Assembly (NCBI RefSeq): GCF_015354505.1
Contig: NZ_JACAFP010000011.1
Location: forward strand, 157,678-212,469
Length of the DNA: 54,792 nucleotides
Direction of reading: 5' to 3'
Source: Microbacterium sp. UFMG61
GTDB lineage: Bacteria; Actinomycetota; Actinomycetes; Actinomycetales; Microbacteriaceae
Shown here: positions 17,658 through 27,898 of the stretch, in pieces
Position numbering within the stretch: the stretch's first letter is position 1
How the letters are laid out: the number at the start of each line of letters is the position of its first letter
Notes under the pieces: generated by a model
Told to the model about the DNA's origin: nothing
Database searches by the model: none
Seen by the model: only the letters and a program-made list of their open reading frames with translations
Made by a program: the position numbers and the translations under genes

Positions 17658-18698
17658 ATGACTTCCACCGCGCTCTCCGTCCTCGACCTCGTCCCGGTTC
17701 GCTCCGGCCAGACCAGCGCCGAGGCGATCTCCTCCTCCCTCGATCTGGCCGCCGTCGCCGACCGCCTCGGCTACCGCCGCTACTGGTTCGCCGAGCACCA
17801 CAACATGCCGGCCGTGGCATCCACCACTCCCCCGGTGCTGATCGCCGCCGCCGCGATGCGCACCTCGAAGATCCGCCTCGGGTCTGGCGGCGTCATGCTG
17901 CCGAACCACGCTCCGCTGATCGTCGCCGAGCAGTTCGCCGCCCTCGAGGCCATCGCGCCCGGCCGCATCGACCTCGGCCTGGGCCGCGCCCCCGGCAGCG
18001 ACCCTGTCATCACCCAGCTGCTGCGCGGGTCGGGCACCACGAGCGACGTCGAGCAGTTCCCGCGCAACGTGCAGGACATCGCCGCCCTCATCTCGGGCGA
18101 GGGCGCGACCGTGCGCTTCACCTCGGGCGGCGAATACACCGTGCACGCGACGCCCTCGGCCACCGGCAGCCCCGAGGTGTGGCTGCTCGGGTCGAGTGAC
18201 TACTCCGCCCAGCTCGCCGCATCGCATGGCCTGCCGTACGTGTTCGCGAACCACTTCTCGGGTCAGGGTCTCGAGCGAGCCCTCGACCTGTACCGCACCG
18301 GATACCAGCCGAGCGAAGAGCACCCCGAGCCGCGCACCTTCCTCACGGTCAACGTCGTCGCCTCCCCCACGCAGGAGGAGGCGGAGGCCCGCGCCCTGCC
18401 GCAGCTGCGCATGATGTCGCGCCTGCGCCTGAACAAGCCGCTCATCGCGCTCGAGACGGTCGAAGAGGCACTGGCCGCCGAGCCGGACGCTGCGACCGAC
18501 CAGGTCGTCGAGGCCGCCCGCTCGCGCTGGTTCGTCGGCACGGGCGAATCCGTCGCGGACGACGTGCGTGCCTTCGCCACGAAGTACGGCGTCGACGAGG
18601 TCATGCTGTCGCCGGTCGCCGGTGCATACGAATCCGAGCCGCGGGACTCGGCCGCGGGACGTGCGCAGACCCTCGAGCTGGTCGCCGCCGCACTCTGA
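17658..18698 (+). CDS. LLM-class flavin-dependent oxidoreductase (luciferase-like)
   Basis: A 346-residue bacterial-luciferase-like TIM barrel. It begins LSVLDLVPVRSGQTSAEAI and contains YWFAEHHNMPAVASTTPPVL, IRLGSGGVMLPNHAPLIVAE and LGLGRAPGSDPVI, motifs of the LLM subfamily that uses reduced flavin without a known substrate. The ATG at 17658 is used; a TTG at 17646 is in frame. The stop codon lies inside a 42-bp direct repeat that recurs at 20095, marking the left end of a possible inserted cassette. Confidence 0.92.
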   Translation: MTSTALSVLDLVPVRSGQTSAEAISSSLDLAAVADRLGYRRYWFAEHHNMPAVASTTPPVLIAAAAMRTSKIRLGSGGVMLPNHAPLIVAEQFAALEAIAPGRIDLGLGRAPGSDPVITQLLRGSGTTSDVEQFPRNVQDIAALISGEGATVRFTSGGEYTVHATPSATGSPEVWLLGSSDYSAQLAASHGLPYVFANHFSGQGLERALDLYRTGYQPSEEHPEPRTFLTVNVVASPTQEEAEARALPQLRMMSRLRLNKPLIALETVEEALAAEPDAATDQVVEAARSRWFVGTGESVADDVRAFATKYGVDEVMLSPVAGAYESEPRDSAAGRAQTLELVAAAL

Positions 18699-18734
18699 CC
18701 CGAACCCTGCCGCGACCCCGCGTCAAGGGCTGGT
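18693..18734 (+). repeat. 42-bp direct repeat, left copy
   Basis: This segment, starting CTCTGACCCGAACCCTG, matches 20095-20136 at 41 of 42 positions. It contains the TGA stop of the preceding oxidoreductase gene. Internally CCCTGCCGCG and CGCGTCAAGGG form an imperfect hairpin, so each copy is itself REP-like. The two copies flank the DUF559 gene and its two nested palindromes. Confidence 0.85.
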
Positions 18735-18751
18735 GGCTGTCTCGCTCGTGC

Positions 18752-18855
18752 GAGTGAACGACCGCGCAACCCCGCGGGGTCAACTTCGCACCGCATAGCG
18801 CGGTTTCCGGTGCGCGAATGACCCCGCGCGAGCGTGGCGGTGCAGAATCGACCTC
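18752..18855. repeat. Nested palindromic element upstream of the DUF559 gene
   Basis: The inner arms are GGGGTCAACTTCGCACC (18776-18792) and GGTGCGCGAATGACCCC (18809-18825). They pair as a 7-bp stem, a 4 x 4 mismatch segment and a 6-bp stem, and the outer stem extends to CGCGGGGTCA/TGACCCCGCG. An additional right half-site GGTGCAGAATCGACCT (18839-18854) and a degenerate left partner around 18752-18772 suggest an outer tier. The same 7-4-6 architecture occurs near 20.0, 30.7, 30.85 and 49.3 kb. Confidence 0.8.
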
Positions 18856-18979
18856 GCACAGCAGCTGGTCTGAGCGGGAACGGGTCGGCGCTGCACTGCG
18901 CTGTGGAAACCGAAGATCAGCGACCACGACTCATCCACAGGCGCGACTTCTCCACATGCGCCGGTGCTACGGGGCTACC

Positions 18980-19939
18980 GTGCATCCGGACCCGATCGCA
19001 GTGCTGGACCCTGAACGGATGCGACACCGGATCCCCTTGCCCGACGACCTCGGCCCCCATTTCACCGTGCGCCAAGCCGCGGACTCCGGCGTCGGTCGGC
19101 GACGCGCTGCGGCTCGCGACCTCGCGCGTCCGTTCCACGGCGTGCGCTCCGTGAGCGCGCCGGCTACTCCGCTGCAACGGGTCGCGGCTCTCGCACCCAG
19201 GCTGCGTGCCGGACAGCTCATCGGCGGCGAGACGGCGATGCGGGTGTGGGGGTGTCCGCATCCAGGATTCTGGAGCATCGAGGATCCACTCACCGTCGTG
19301 GTGGACACCGACTCGGCGCGTGTTCGGAGCCGCGGGATCACGGGAAAACGCCTGGCTCCGGGAAGAGCGCGCCCATGGCGGATCGGCGGCATCCCGATCG
19401 TCGATCCGATCACGGCTCTTTTCATGTGCGTCGTTGACCTCAGCGACGACGAGATCGTCGTCGCTCTCGATGCGCTCATCACCACATCCGACAACTATCC
19501 AGGGCTTCGTACGGAGCGTCCGCGCCCGACGGTGGCCGATATCGAGCAGCACCTGGACATCTGGGGACGGTTCCCCGGGAGTCGGCGGATTCGAGACGCC
19601 CTCCCCCGGGCCCGCGAGGGCGTGGAGTCCCCCAAAGAGACGGAGACGCGTCTCCTTCTCGTGGAGGGAGGTCTCCCCGAACCCGAAGTGCAGTACGAGA
19701 TCCGGGATGATGAGCGATTCGTGGCGCGGAGCGATATGGCCTATCCCGCGCTCCGCATCACGATCGAGTACGAAGGCGACGGACACCGCACGGACAAGGC
19801 TCAGTGGCGTCGCGATGTTCAGCGACAGCGGGAGCTCGAGGATCTCGGGTGGATCGTGATCCGCGTCACCCAACTCGATCTGGCCGACGGCGGGCGGGCA
19901 CTGCTGAACTACGTCCGCAACGCGATCGCATCCCGATGA
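18980..19939 (+). CDS. DUF559 (Vsr-like) endonuclease-domain protein with AbiEi-like N-terminus
   Basis: The 319-residue protein has an N-terminal winged-helix-like region (FTVRQAADSGVGRRRAAARD and LARPFHGVRSV) and an intermediate domain resembling AbiEi-type or MerR-like relatives. From about residue 220 it has a DUF559 nuclease domain. The expected nuclease residues are visible: SPKETETRLLL, then SDMAYPALRITIEYEGDGHR and RRDVQRQRELEDLGWIVIRV, matching the E...D...ExE...H pattern of the Vsr/PD-(D/E)XK fold. Start is uncertain: GTG at 18980 or ATG at 19019 (MRHRIPLPDD). The gene is bracketed by nested palindromes and 42-bp direct repeats, which suggests a mobile or repeat-associated unit. No transposase is present. 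Confidence 0.82.
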   Translation: MHPDPIAVLDPERMRHRIPLPDDLGPHFTVRQAADSGVGRRRAAARDLARPFHGVRSVSAPATPLQRVAALAPRLRAGQLIGGETAMRVWGCPHPGFWSIEDPLTVVVDTDSARVRSRGITGKRLAPGRARPWRIGGIPIVDPITALFMCVVDLSDDEIVVALDALITTSDNYPGLRTERPRPTVADIEQHLDIWGRFPGSRRIRDALPRAREGVESPKETETRLLLVEGGLPEPEVQYEIRDDERFVARSDMAYPALRITIEYEGDGHRTDKAQWRRDVQRQRELEDLGWIVIRVTQLDLADGGRALLNYVRNAIASR

Positions 19940-19960
19940 CGCGCGGCGTGGATTGCCGCG

Positions 19961-20068
19961 CGCGGCCAAAACCGCACCGCGCCCCACCGCGGGGTCAGAA
20001 CCGCACGGGAAACACCTGTCTCTGGTGCCTTCTTGACCGCGGCTGCACGCGGTGCGAAAAGTGAACCC
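19961..20068. repeat. Nested palindromic element downstream of the DUF559 gene
   Basis: The half-sites in order are GCGGCCAAAACCGCACC (19962-19977, outer left, approximate), GGGGTCAGAACCGCACG (19991-20007, inner left), GGTGCCTTCTTGACCGC (20024-20040, inner right) and GGTGCGAAAAGTGAACCC (20051-20068, outer right). The pairing is more decayed than at 30.7 kb but the 7-4-6 layout and two-tier nesting are the same. It starts 22 nt after the nuclease stop codon. Confidence 0.75.
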
Positions 20069-20094
20069 TGCGAAGGGGAAGGGGCTCGAACGCG

Positions 20095-20136
20095 CTCTGA
20101 CCCGAACCCTGCCGCGACCGCGCGTCAAGGGCTGGT
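20095..20136 (+). repeat. 42-bp direct repeat, right copy
   Basis: This copy differs from 18693-18734 by one base (G for C in the middle of GACCGCGCG). It closes a 1444-bp interval that holds the DUF559 gene and its flanking palindromes. The left copy overlaps a stop codon, whereas this copy is in non-coding DNA upstream of a small hypothetical gene. Confidence 0.85.
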
Positions 20137-20186
20137 TCTGCGACCGCGCCGGGCGTAGCGTCACCGGTAACGGAAGGGGTTCGATG

Positions 20187-20414
20187 ATGAGCACTACCAA
20201 GACCTTGCACACGACCACGACCTTGGCCCTCTGGGTGGCGTACGGGACGAACGGGGTCGTCGGCAGCATTCGACACGATGACGAGGGGTACACGGTCGTC
20301 ATGGCCGGATCGGATGCCGCGACAGGCACCTATCCGACCCTCGAGTCGGCCAAGGGCGCACTGCACTCGCACATGACGCCGGGCAGCTCCTGGCCGATGT
20401 TCCGCGAGCACTGA
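20187..20414 (+). CDS. Small conserved-type hypothetical protein
   Basis: The 75-residue protein begins MSTTKTLHTTTTLALWVAYG and includes VVGSIRHDDEGYTVVMAGSD and YPTLESAKGALHSHM, a compact alpha/beta pattern with a repeated single-domain look. I recognise no family. GGAAGGGG precedes two adjacent ATGs; the second is used here because its spacing is better. An in-frame extension to 20052 would run through the repeats and is rejected. Confidence 0.65.
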   Translation: MSTTKTLHTTTTLALWVAYGTNGVVGSIRHDDEGYTVVMAGSDAATGTYPTLESAKGALHSHMTPGSSWPMFREH

Positions 20415-20447
20415 AGACGGGGAGCGCGGACGGGGAGCGCAGGGGCG

Positions 20448-20478
20448 CGACGGTCGCGGAGCACATCCGCGACCGTCG
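20448..20478. promoter_or_regulatory. 12-bp palindrome abutting the moeA -10 box
   Basis: CGACGGTCGCGG and CCGCGACCGTCG are perfect arms around a 7-nt loop, ending one base before TACGCT (20479-20484), the candidate -10 of moeA. It could be an operator covering the -35 region or a terminator for the small upstream gene. A near-tandem GACGGGGAGCGC pair precedes it. Confidence 0.6.
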
Positions 20479-20490
20479 TACGCTGACTGC

Positions 20491-21762
20491 ATGCGCATCA
20501 CCACTCCCCCTGCTCCCGTCGGCCTGCGCACGGTCGAGGATCATCGCGCGTCGGTGCTCGCTGCCGCGGCCGCTGTCGCGCTGCCGGGCGAAGCCGTGTC
20601 GATCGCTGACGCCGTCGGGCGCACGCTCGCTGCCGATGTGCTCGCCCGGGTGGATGTGCCCCTGTTCGACAACTCCGCGATGGACGGGTACGCCGTGCGC
20701 CTCGACGATGTCGCGACCGCCACGGAGCAGAACCCGGTCGAGCTGCGGGTGATCGCCGACCTGCCCGCCGGTTCGTCGGAGGAGCCCGACCTCGGCCCCG
20801 GCGAGGCGGCGCGCATCATGACCGGGGCGCCGGTCCCCCGTTCCGCGACCGCGGTGGTCCCCTTCGAGCACACTCGCGACGGCCTGCAGGTCTGGGATGC
20901 ACCGGCCGTCGTGACCCGGGCCCCTGCACGCCCGAGTGCGAACATCCGACGCCACGGCGAGGAGCTGCGCGCCGGGGCCGTGGTCGCACCCGCGGGAGGG
21001 GTGATCGGCCCGCTGCAGCAGACGGCGATCGCGATCACCGGAGTCGACACCGTGCTCGTCCGTCGGCGTCCGCGCGTCGCCGTCATCTCGACCGGAAGCG
21101 AGCTCGCCGCCCCCGGCGACGATCTGGCGCGAGGACAGATCCCGGAATCGAACTCGGTACTGCTCGCGTCGCTGTGCACCGAGGCGGGAGCCGACATCGT
21201 CTCGATCGACTCGGTGACGGACGAGGATGCCGCGTTCGCCGCCCTGCTCGACCGCGCGACCACCGACGCCCGCGCCGATGTCGTGATCACCTCGGGCGGG
21301 GTCAGCGCCGGGGCGCACGAGGTGGTCAAGAACGTGCTCCGCGATCGCATCGCGTTCGTCGCCGTGGCCATGCAGCCCGGCAGGCCGCAGGCGTTCGGCC
21401 GTATCGGCGACACCCTGGTCTTCGGCCTGCCCGGGAACCCCGCGAGCGTCGCGGTGTCGTTCGAGGCGTACGTGCGACCGGCGCTCCTCGCGTTGCAGGG
21501 ACGATCAGAGCAGCAGCGGCCCACGCTGCGGATGCCCACCACCGCCGGATGGCGCAGCCCGCTCGGCCGGACGCAGTACGTGCCGGTGACCCTCGATCGG
21601 TCGGATCCGTCGACCTGGTCGGTGCAGCCGGCAGCCGCCGACGGCTCGTCGGGCGCGCATCTCGCGGCAGGGCTCGCACGCGCGGATGCCTACGCGGTGG
21701 TGCCGGCAGAGGTGTCGGCTGTCGCCGCCGGCGATCTCGTCGACGTGATGCTGCTCTCATGA
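20491..21762 (+). CDS. moeA: Molybdopterin molybdenumtransferase MoeA
   Basis: MoeA inserts molybdate into adenylated molybdopterin to form molybdenum cofactor. The 423-residue protein has FDNSAMDGYAVR near residue 60, an MPT-binding domain with STGSEL and ITSGGVSAGAHEVVKNVL, and FGLPGNPASVAVSFEAYV, then the C-terminal MoeA domain IV. TACGCT lies 6 nt before the ATG, so the transcript is probably leaderless. It overlaps mobA by 4 nt and begins the operon that supplies cofactor to the nitrate reductase downstream. Confidence 0.96.
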   Translation: MRITTPPAPVGLRTVEDHRASVLAAAAAVALPGEAVSIADAVGRTLAADVLARVDVPLFDNSAMDGYAVRLDDVATATEQNPVELRVIADLPAGSSEEPDLGPGEAARIMTGAPVPRSATAVVPFEHTRDGLQVWDAPAVVTRAPARPSANIRRHGEELRAGAVVAPAGGVIGPLQQTAIAITGVDTVLVRRRPRVAVISTGSELAAPGDDLARGQIPESNSVLLASLCTEAGADIVSIDSVTDEDAAFAALLDRATTDARADVVITSGGVSAGAHEVVKNVLRDRIAFVAVAMQPGRPQAFGRIGDTLVFGLPGNPASVAVSFEAYVRPALLALQGRSEQQRPTLRMPTTAGWRSPLGRTQYVPVTLDRSDPSTWSVQPAAADGSSGAHLAAGLARADAYAVVPAEVSAVAAGDLVDVMLLS

Positions 21763-22370
21763 CCGCGGCGATCGTCCTCGCGGGAGGGCGGGCGTCCCGC
21801 CTCGGCGGCGCCGCGAAGCCGCTGCTCGAAGTCGGCGGTCGCACGCTGCTCGATCATGCGGTCGCCGCTGTCGCCGACTGCGACCCGGTGATCGTGGTCG
21901 GTCCACGGATGCCGGTCGCCGGGAACATCGCGTGGGTCCGTGAAAACCCTCCGTTCGGCGGCCCGGTCGCCGCGATCGCCGCGGGCCTCGCGCACCTCGG
22001 GTCCACCGCCCTCGAGACCGCCGAGGTCTACGTGCTCGCCGCCGATCTGCCGAACGCCGACGAGGCGGTCGCGCTCCTGCGACGGCATCCGCTCTCTCCC
22101 TCCGAAGACGGCGTCTGCCTCTCCGACGCCTCCGGACGGATGCAGTGGCTCACCGGCAGATATCGAGTCGACGCCCTGCGCGCAGCCGCACAGGCGCTCC
22201 CCGATGAGGGCCGGGATGCCTCGGCACGCGCGCTGCTCGGCGGGCTGACGCTCACCGCGGTGGACGCGGGTGGGCTGGCAGCCGACATCGACACGTGGGA
22301 CGATCTGGAACGAGCCAGAGCGAAGACACAGGGGCACCGGCGAGACGATGCCCCCGAGGAGACGACATGA
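21759..22370 (+). CDS. mobA: Molybdenum cofactor guanylyltransferase-like protein
   Basis: The 203-residue protein is a nucleotidyltransferase of the MobA type that attaches GMP to molybdenum cofactor. The N-terminal LAGGRASRLGGAAKPLLEVG is the GTP-binding loop, followed by ENPPFGGPVAAIAAGLAHL and VLAADLPNADEAVALL. It overlaps moeA by ATGA at its start and the DUF6457 gene by ATGA at its end, giving tight translational coupling in the Moco part of the nitrate cluster. Confidence 0.9.
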   Translation: MTAAIVLAGGRASRLGGAAKPLLEVGGRTLLDHAVAAVADCDPVIVVGPRMPVAGNIAWVRENPPFGGPVAAIAAGLAHLGSTALETAEVYVLAADLPNADEAVALLRRHPLSPSEDGVCLSDASGRMQWLTGRYRVDALRAAAQALPDEGRDASARALLGGLTLTAVDAGGLAADIDTWDDLERARAKTQGHRRDDAPEETT

Positions 22371-22651
22371 GCGACACCCCGAAGCACCTGCCCGTCGAGG
22401 CCCTCGACGACTGGACCGAGGCCGTCTGCGCAGCCCTCGGCATCGATCGCGAGTCGGTCGATGTCGCCCTGCTGCTGAACCTCGCCCGCGATGTGGCGCA
22501 CGGCGTCGCCCGCCCTGCCGCGCCGCTCAGCGCGTATCTGGCCGGCCTCGCAGCCGGCCGCGCCGGGGGCGCCCGCGAGGACACCGCAGACGCGGTCGCC
22601 GCGATCACCCGACTGGCGGCCGATTGGCCGTCCCCGGAGACGCATTCCTGA
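22367..22651 (+). CDS. DUF6457-type small protein
   Basis: A 94-residue alpha-helical protein: LDDWTEAVCAALGIDRESVD followed by LLLNLARDVAHGVARPAAPLSAYLAGLAAGR. This matches the small DUF6457 proteins that in actinobacteria are encoded next to, or fused with, MobA. The ATG overlaps the mobA stop. A cofactor-synthesis accessory role follows from context only. Confidence 0.8.
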   Translation: MSDTPKHLPVEALDDWTEAVCAALGIDRESVDVALLLNLARDVAHGVARPAAPLSAYLAGLAAGRAGGAREDTADAVAAITRLAADWPSPETHS

Positions 22652-22678
22652 AGTTCTCTCATCGGCGATGTTCCCGAT

Positions 22679-22705
22679 GTGATCGAGAAGTAATCGTCCG
22701 GTAAT
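22679..22705 (+). promoter_or_regulatory. GlnR-like box upstream of narK
   Basis: GTGAT (22679), GTAAT (22690) and GTAAT (22701) recur at exact 11-bp spacing, each followed by C and a 5-nt spacer. This fits the GlnR pattern gTnAc-n6-GaAAc-n6 of tandem 11-bp half-sites. GlnR activates nitrate assimilation genes in actinobacteria, and the site lies 74 nt before narK, so nitrogen-dependent control is likely. Confidence 0.6.
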
Positions 22706-22778
22706 CGCATTCGCGCGGCGCTGCAACATCCGCGGCCTACGTTCAGAGCAATCATCCTCTCGAACGCCAGGAGCCACG

Positions 22779-24170
22779 ATGTCCCAGACCATCGGAAGAA
22801 GCAGCGTCGACACGTCCGCCGTCACCCTCACGCGCCGACCCGGCCGGTGGATCGACGGCTGGAATCCCGAGGACGCGACCTTCTGGGCATCCGAGGGCAA
22901 GACGATCGCCCGCCGCAACCTGGGCTGGTCGATCTTCGCCGAGTTCCTCGGCTTCATCATCTGGCAGCTGTGGAGCATCGTCGTGGTGCTGCTCCCCGCC
23001 GCGGGATTCACCCTGAGCACCACCGAGTCGTTCTGGCTGATCTCGCTGCCGAGCCTCGTCGGCGCGACGCTGCGGTTCCCGTACACCTTCCTCGTGGCCC
23101 GCTTCGGCGGACGCAACTGGACCATCGTCTCGGCGCTGCTGCTGCTGATCCCGGCGATCCTGCTCGGCGTCGTCGTGCAGGACCCCGAGACCCCGTTCGG
23201 CGTGCTGCTCGTCGTCGCCGCGCTCGCCGGCTTCGGCGGCGGCAACTTCGCCAGCTCCATGGCGAACATCACCTACTTCTTCCCGCAGAAGGAGAAGGGC
23301 TGGGCGCTCGGCCTCAACGCCGCCGGCGGCAACCTGGGCACCTCGGTCGCCCAGCTCGCGGTGCCGATCGTCGTCTCGGTCACGGCGGCGTTCACCGTCA
23401 ACCTCTCGCTCGCCGGGTGGATGTGGGTGCCACTGATCCTCGTCGCCGTCTGGGGCGCCTGGCGGTACATGGACAACCTGTCGTCCGCCAAGGCCGACTT
23501 CGCCGGGGCCGCCGCCGCGCTGCGCGAACCGCACCTGTGGGTGCTGTCGCTGCTCTACATCGGCACGTTCGGATCGTTCATCGGCTTCTCGAGCGTCTTC
23601 CCGAAGCTCATCGCCGACACGTTCCCCGAGTTCTCGACCTTCCAGATCGGCAGCGCCTCGCTCTCGCTCTCCTTCCTCGGCGCGCTGGTCGGTTCGCTGG
23701 CCCGCCCCTACGGCGGCAAGCTCGCCGACCGGTTCGGCGGCGCGCGCATGACCATCGCCGCCTTCTCGCTGATGATCGTCGGAGCGCTCTCGCTGCTCGT
23801 CACCCTGCAGGCGAACAGCTTCGCGCTGTTCCTCGGATGCTTCCTGCTGCTGTTCATCGCCGCCGGGGTCGGCAACGGCGCGACGTACCGGATGATCCCG
23901 AACGTGTTCGCCGCCCGGGGCGCCGCGACCGCGGGTGATGCGCTCGCGGTCAGCACGCAGCGCAAGGGGGCCGCAGCGCTCGGACTGATCTCGGCGATCG
24001 GTGCCTACGGCGGATTCGTGATCCCACAGGTGCTCGCGGCGGCCAAGAGCGGCACCGGCTCGTACGCTCCGGCGTTCGGCGGGTTCGTCGCCGCCTACGT
24101 CGTGCTCCTGCTGATCACCGTCTTCGTCTATCTCATCCCCCGCGCCTCGCTCGCCGGACACCGGATCTGA
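22779..24170 (+). CDS. narK: Nitrate/nitrite transporter, NarK family MFS
   Basis: A 463-residue major facilitator with 12 predicted helices. The nitrate signature segments are clear: GFGGGNFASSMANITYFFPQ followed by KEKGWALGLNAAGGNLGTS in helix 5, and AAGVGNGATYRMIPNVFAAR in helix 11. An N-terminal WNPEDATFWASEGKTIARRN cytoplasmic stretch is typical of actinobacterial NarK. AGGAG lies 8 nt before the ATG. It precedes the electron-transfer subunit by 2 nt, so it is the import step of an assimilatory nitrate operon. Confidence 0.95.
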   Translation: MSQTIGRSSVDTSAVTLTRRPGRWIDGWNPEDATFWASEGKTIARRNLGWSIFAEFLGFIIWQLWSIVVVLLPAAGFTLSTTESFWLISLPSLVGATLRFPYTFLVARFGGRNWTIVSALLLLIPAILLGVVVQDPETPFGVLLVVAALAGFGGGNFASSMANITYFFPQKEKGWALGLNAAGGNLGTSVAQLAVPIVVSVTAAFTVNLSLAGWMWVPLILVAVWGAWRYMDNLSSAKADFAGAAAALREPHLWVLSLLYIGTFGSFIGFSSVFPKLIADTFPEFSTFQIGSASLSLSFLGALVGSLARPYGGKLADRFGGARMTIAAFSLMIVGALSLLVTLQANSFALFLGCFLLLFIAAGVGNGATYRMIPNVFAARGAATAGDALAVSTQRKGAAALGLISAIGAYGGFVIPQVLAAAKSGTGSYAPAFGGFVAAYVVLLLITVFVYLIPRASLAGHRI

Positions 24171-24172
24171 CC

Positions 24173-25740
24173 ATGCCCGAGCGCATCGTCGTCATCGGGG
24201 CGGGACCGGTCGGCATCCGGTTCGCCGAGGAGCTGCTGCACCTCGTGGCCGACGGCCGCGCCACGGTGACCGTGCTCGGCGCCGAGGCCGTCGATCCGTA
24301 CAACCGGGTGCTGATCGCCGAGCTCGCGGTGGGCGAGGCCACCGCCGACGAGATCACGCTCGCGACCGCATCCGGTCTTCCCGGTGTCGACCTGCGATTG
24401 GGGTCTCGGGCCGAACGCATCGACCGTGATGCACGAGCCGTCGTGCTCGTCGACGGGTCGGCGGTGCCGTACGACCGGCTGGTGCTCGCGACCGGCGCGC
24501 GCTCGATCGTCCCGGTCCTCGACGGGTTGGAGAGGCTCGGGCCCGACGACACCGGACTCGACACACGCCTCACCTCGGGCGTCTGCGTCCTGCGCGACCT
24601 GGCCGATGCCGCGCAGGTACGGGAGGTCGTCGATCGCGGCGGCAGGGTCGTCGTGCTGGGCGGCGGGGTGCTCGGGATCGAACTCGCGATGCTGCTCGCC
24701 GACGCCGGGGCGGTCCCCTCGGTCGCCCACTTCGGCCCGATGCCGATGCCTCGTCAGCTCGATCGCGGATCCGCCTCGATCCTGTCGACCGCGCTGGCAT
24801 CGGCAGGCGTCACCCTGGTGCCGCACACCCGAGCCGAGGGCGTGATCGGCGTCGAGGGCGACGACGGCGTCCGCCGGTTCCGCGCACTGGTCTCGTCCGA
24901 CGGCAAGCGCATCGAGGGCGATCTGCTGGTGCTCTCGTGCGGAGTGCGTGCCCGCACCGAGCTCGCCGAGGCTGCAGGCCTGCGAGTCGGCAACGGAGTG
25001 CTCGTCGACAGCTCGCTGCGGTCGTGGTCGGATCCGCGCATCCACGCGATCGGCGACTGCGCGCATCTCGCGGACCCCGCCGAGTACCTGCACGAACGGC
25101 AGGTGCCGGGCGGACCCCACGGCCTGATCGGCCCCGGATGGCGTCAGGCGAGCTGGCTGGCCGCCGCGATCACCGCGGAACTGACCGGCGACGGTGACGA
25201 CGGCTTCGGTGGCGACGACTTCGGTGGCGACGGCGGCTTCGTCGACGAGCACCCCGGGGTCGTCGTGCTGAAGGGCGAGCTGGTCGACATCGCCTCTGCG
25301 GGCGACGTCTCGGCCGATCCGTTCGCGCCCGTCCCTGCCGGTGAGATCGCCCCGGGCATCGCCGTGTGGGCCGATCCCGAGCACGGCACCTACGTGAAGA
25401 TGGCGACGCGCGACGGCATCCTCACCGGATTCGTGGCGGTCGGGATGCCGCGCGCCGCGGCCGAGCTGAGCGTGCTGTACCTGCGGGGCGGCGAGCTGCC
25501 CGCCGATCGCTCGCTGCTGCTGCGTCTCGACGACGCCGATGCGGAGACGACCGTCGCGGCGGGCCGGGAGGCCACCCTGTGCATCTGCAACGCCGTGACC
25601 GTCGGGCAGATCGAGGATGCGATCGACGACGGCTGCGGCTCGGTCGCCGCGATCGGCGAATGCACGCGCGCCGGCACGGGATGCGGGGGATGCCGCGCCC
25701 GCATCACCGAGCTCCTCCATGCTCGCGAAGGAGCCGTCGC

Positions 25741-25744
<4 letters not shown>
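24173..25744 (+). CDS. nasC: Assimilatory nitrate reductase electron-transfer subunit (FAD oxidoreductase with BFD-like Fe-S domain)
   Basis: This 523-residue flavoprotein passes electrons from NAD(P)H to the nitrate reductase. It begins with the FAD-binding motif IVVIGAGPVGIRFAEELL, has a second Rossmann motif VVVLGGGVLGIELAMLLADA near residue 160, an IHAIGDCAHL motif, and a C-terminal bacterioferritin-associated-ferredoxin-like domain with CIC, GECTRAGTGCGGC cysteines. Around residues 341-363 a tandem Gly/Asp stretch (DGDDGFGGDDFGGDGGF) interrupts the protein. The C-terminal nirB-type sirohaem domain is missing, so it is not a full nitrite reductase. The symbol is tentative (NasB/NasC naming differs by species). 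It overlaps the reductase gene by 4 nt. Confidence 0.88.
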
Positions 25745-27870
<2,126 letters not shown>

Positions 27871-27898
27871 GCCGGAGAGCGGCAGTCTGCCGCGCGGG

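Noticed and set aside
18818..18979. N-terminal extension of the DUF559 protein to 18818
   Set aside because: It would translate the end of the palindromic element and gives a low-complexity, non-family N-terminus.
18693..20136. Classical insertion sequence
   Set aside because: No transposase, no terminal inverted repeats of IS type and no short target duplication are visible; only direct repeats and REP-like palindromes are present.
20052..20186. Upstream start for the small hypothetical gene at 20052
   Set aside because: The extension translates a palindrome half-site and the 42-bp repeat; a ribosome-binding site precedes the ATG at 20187 instead.
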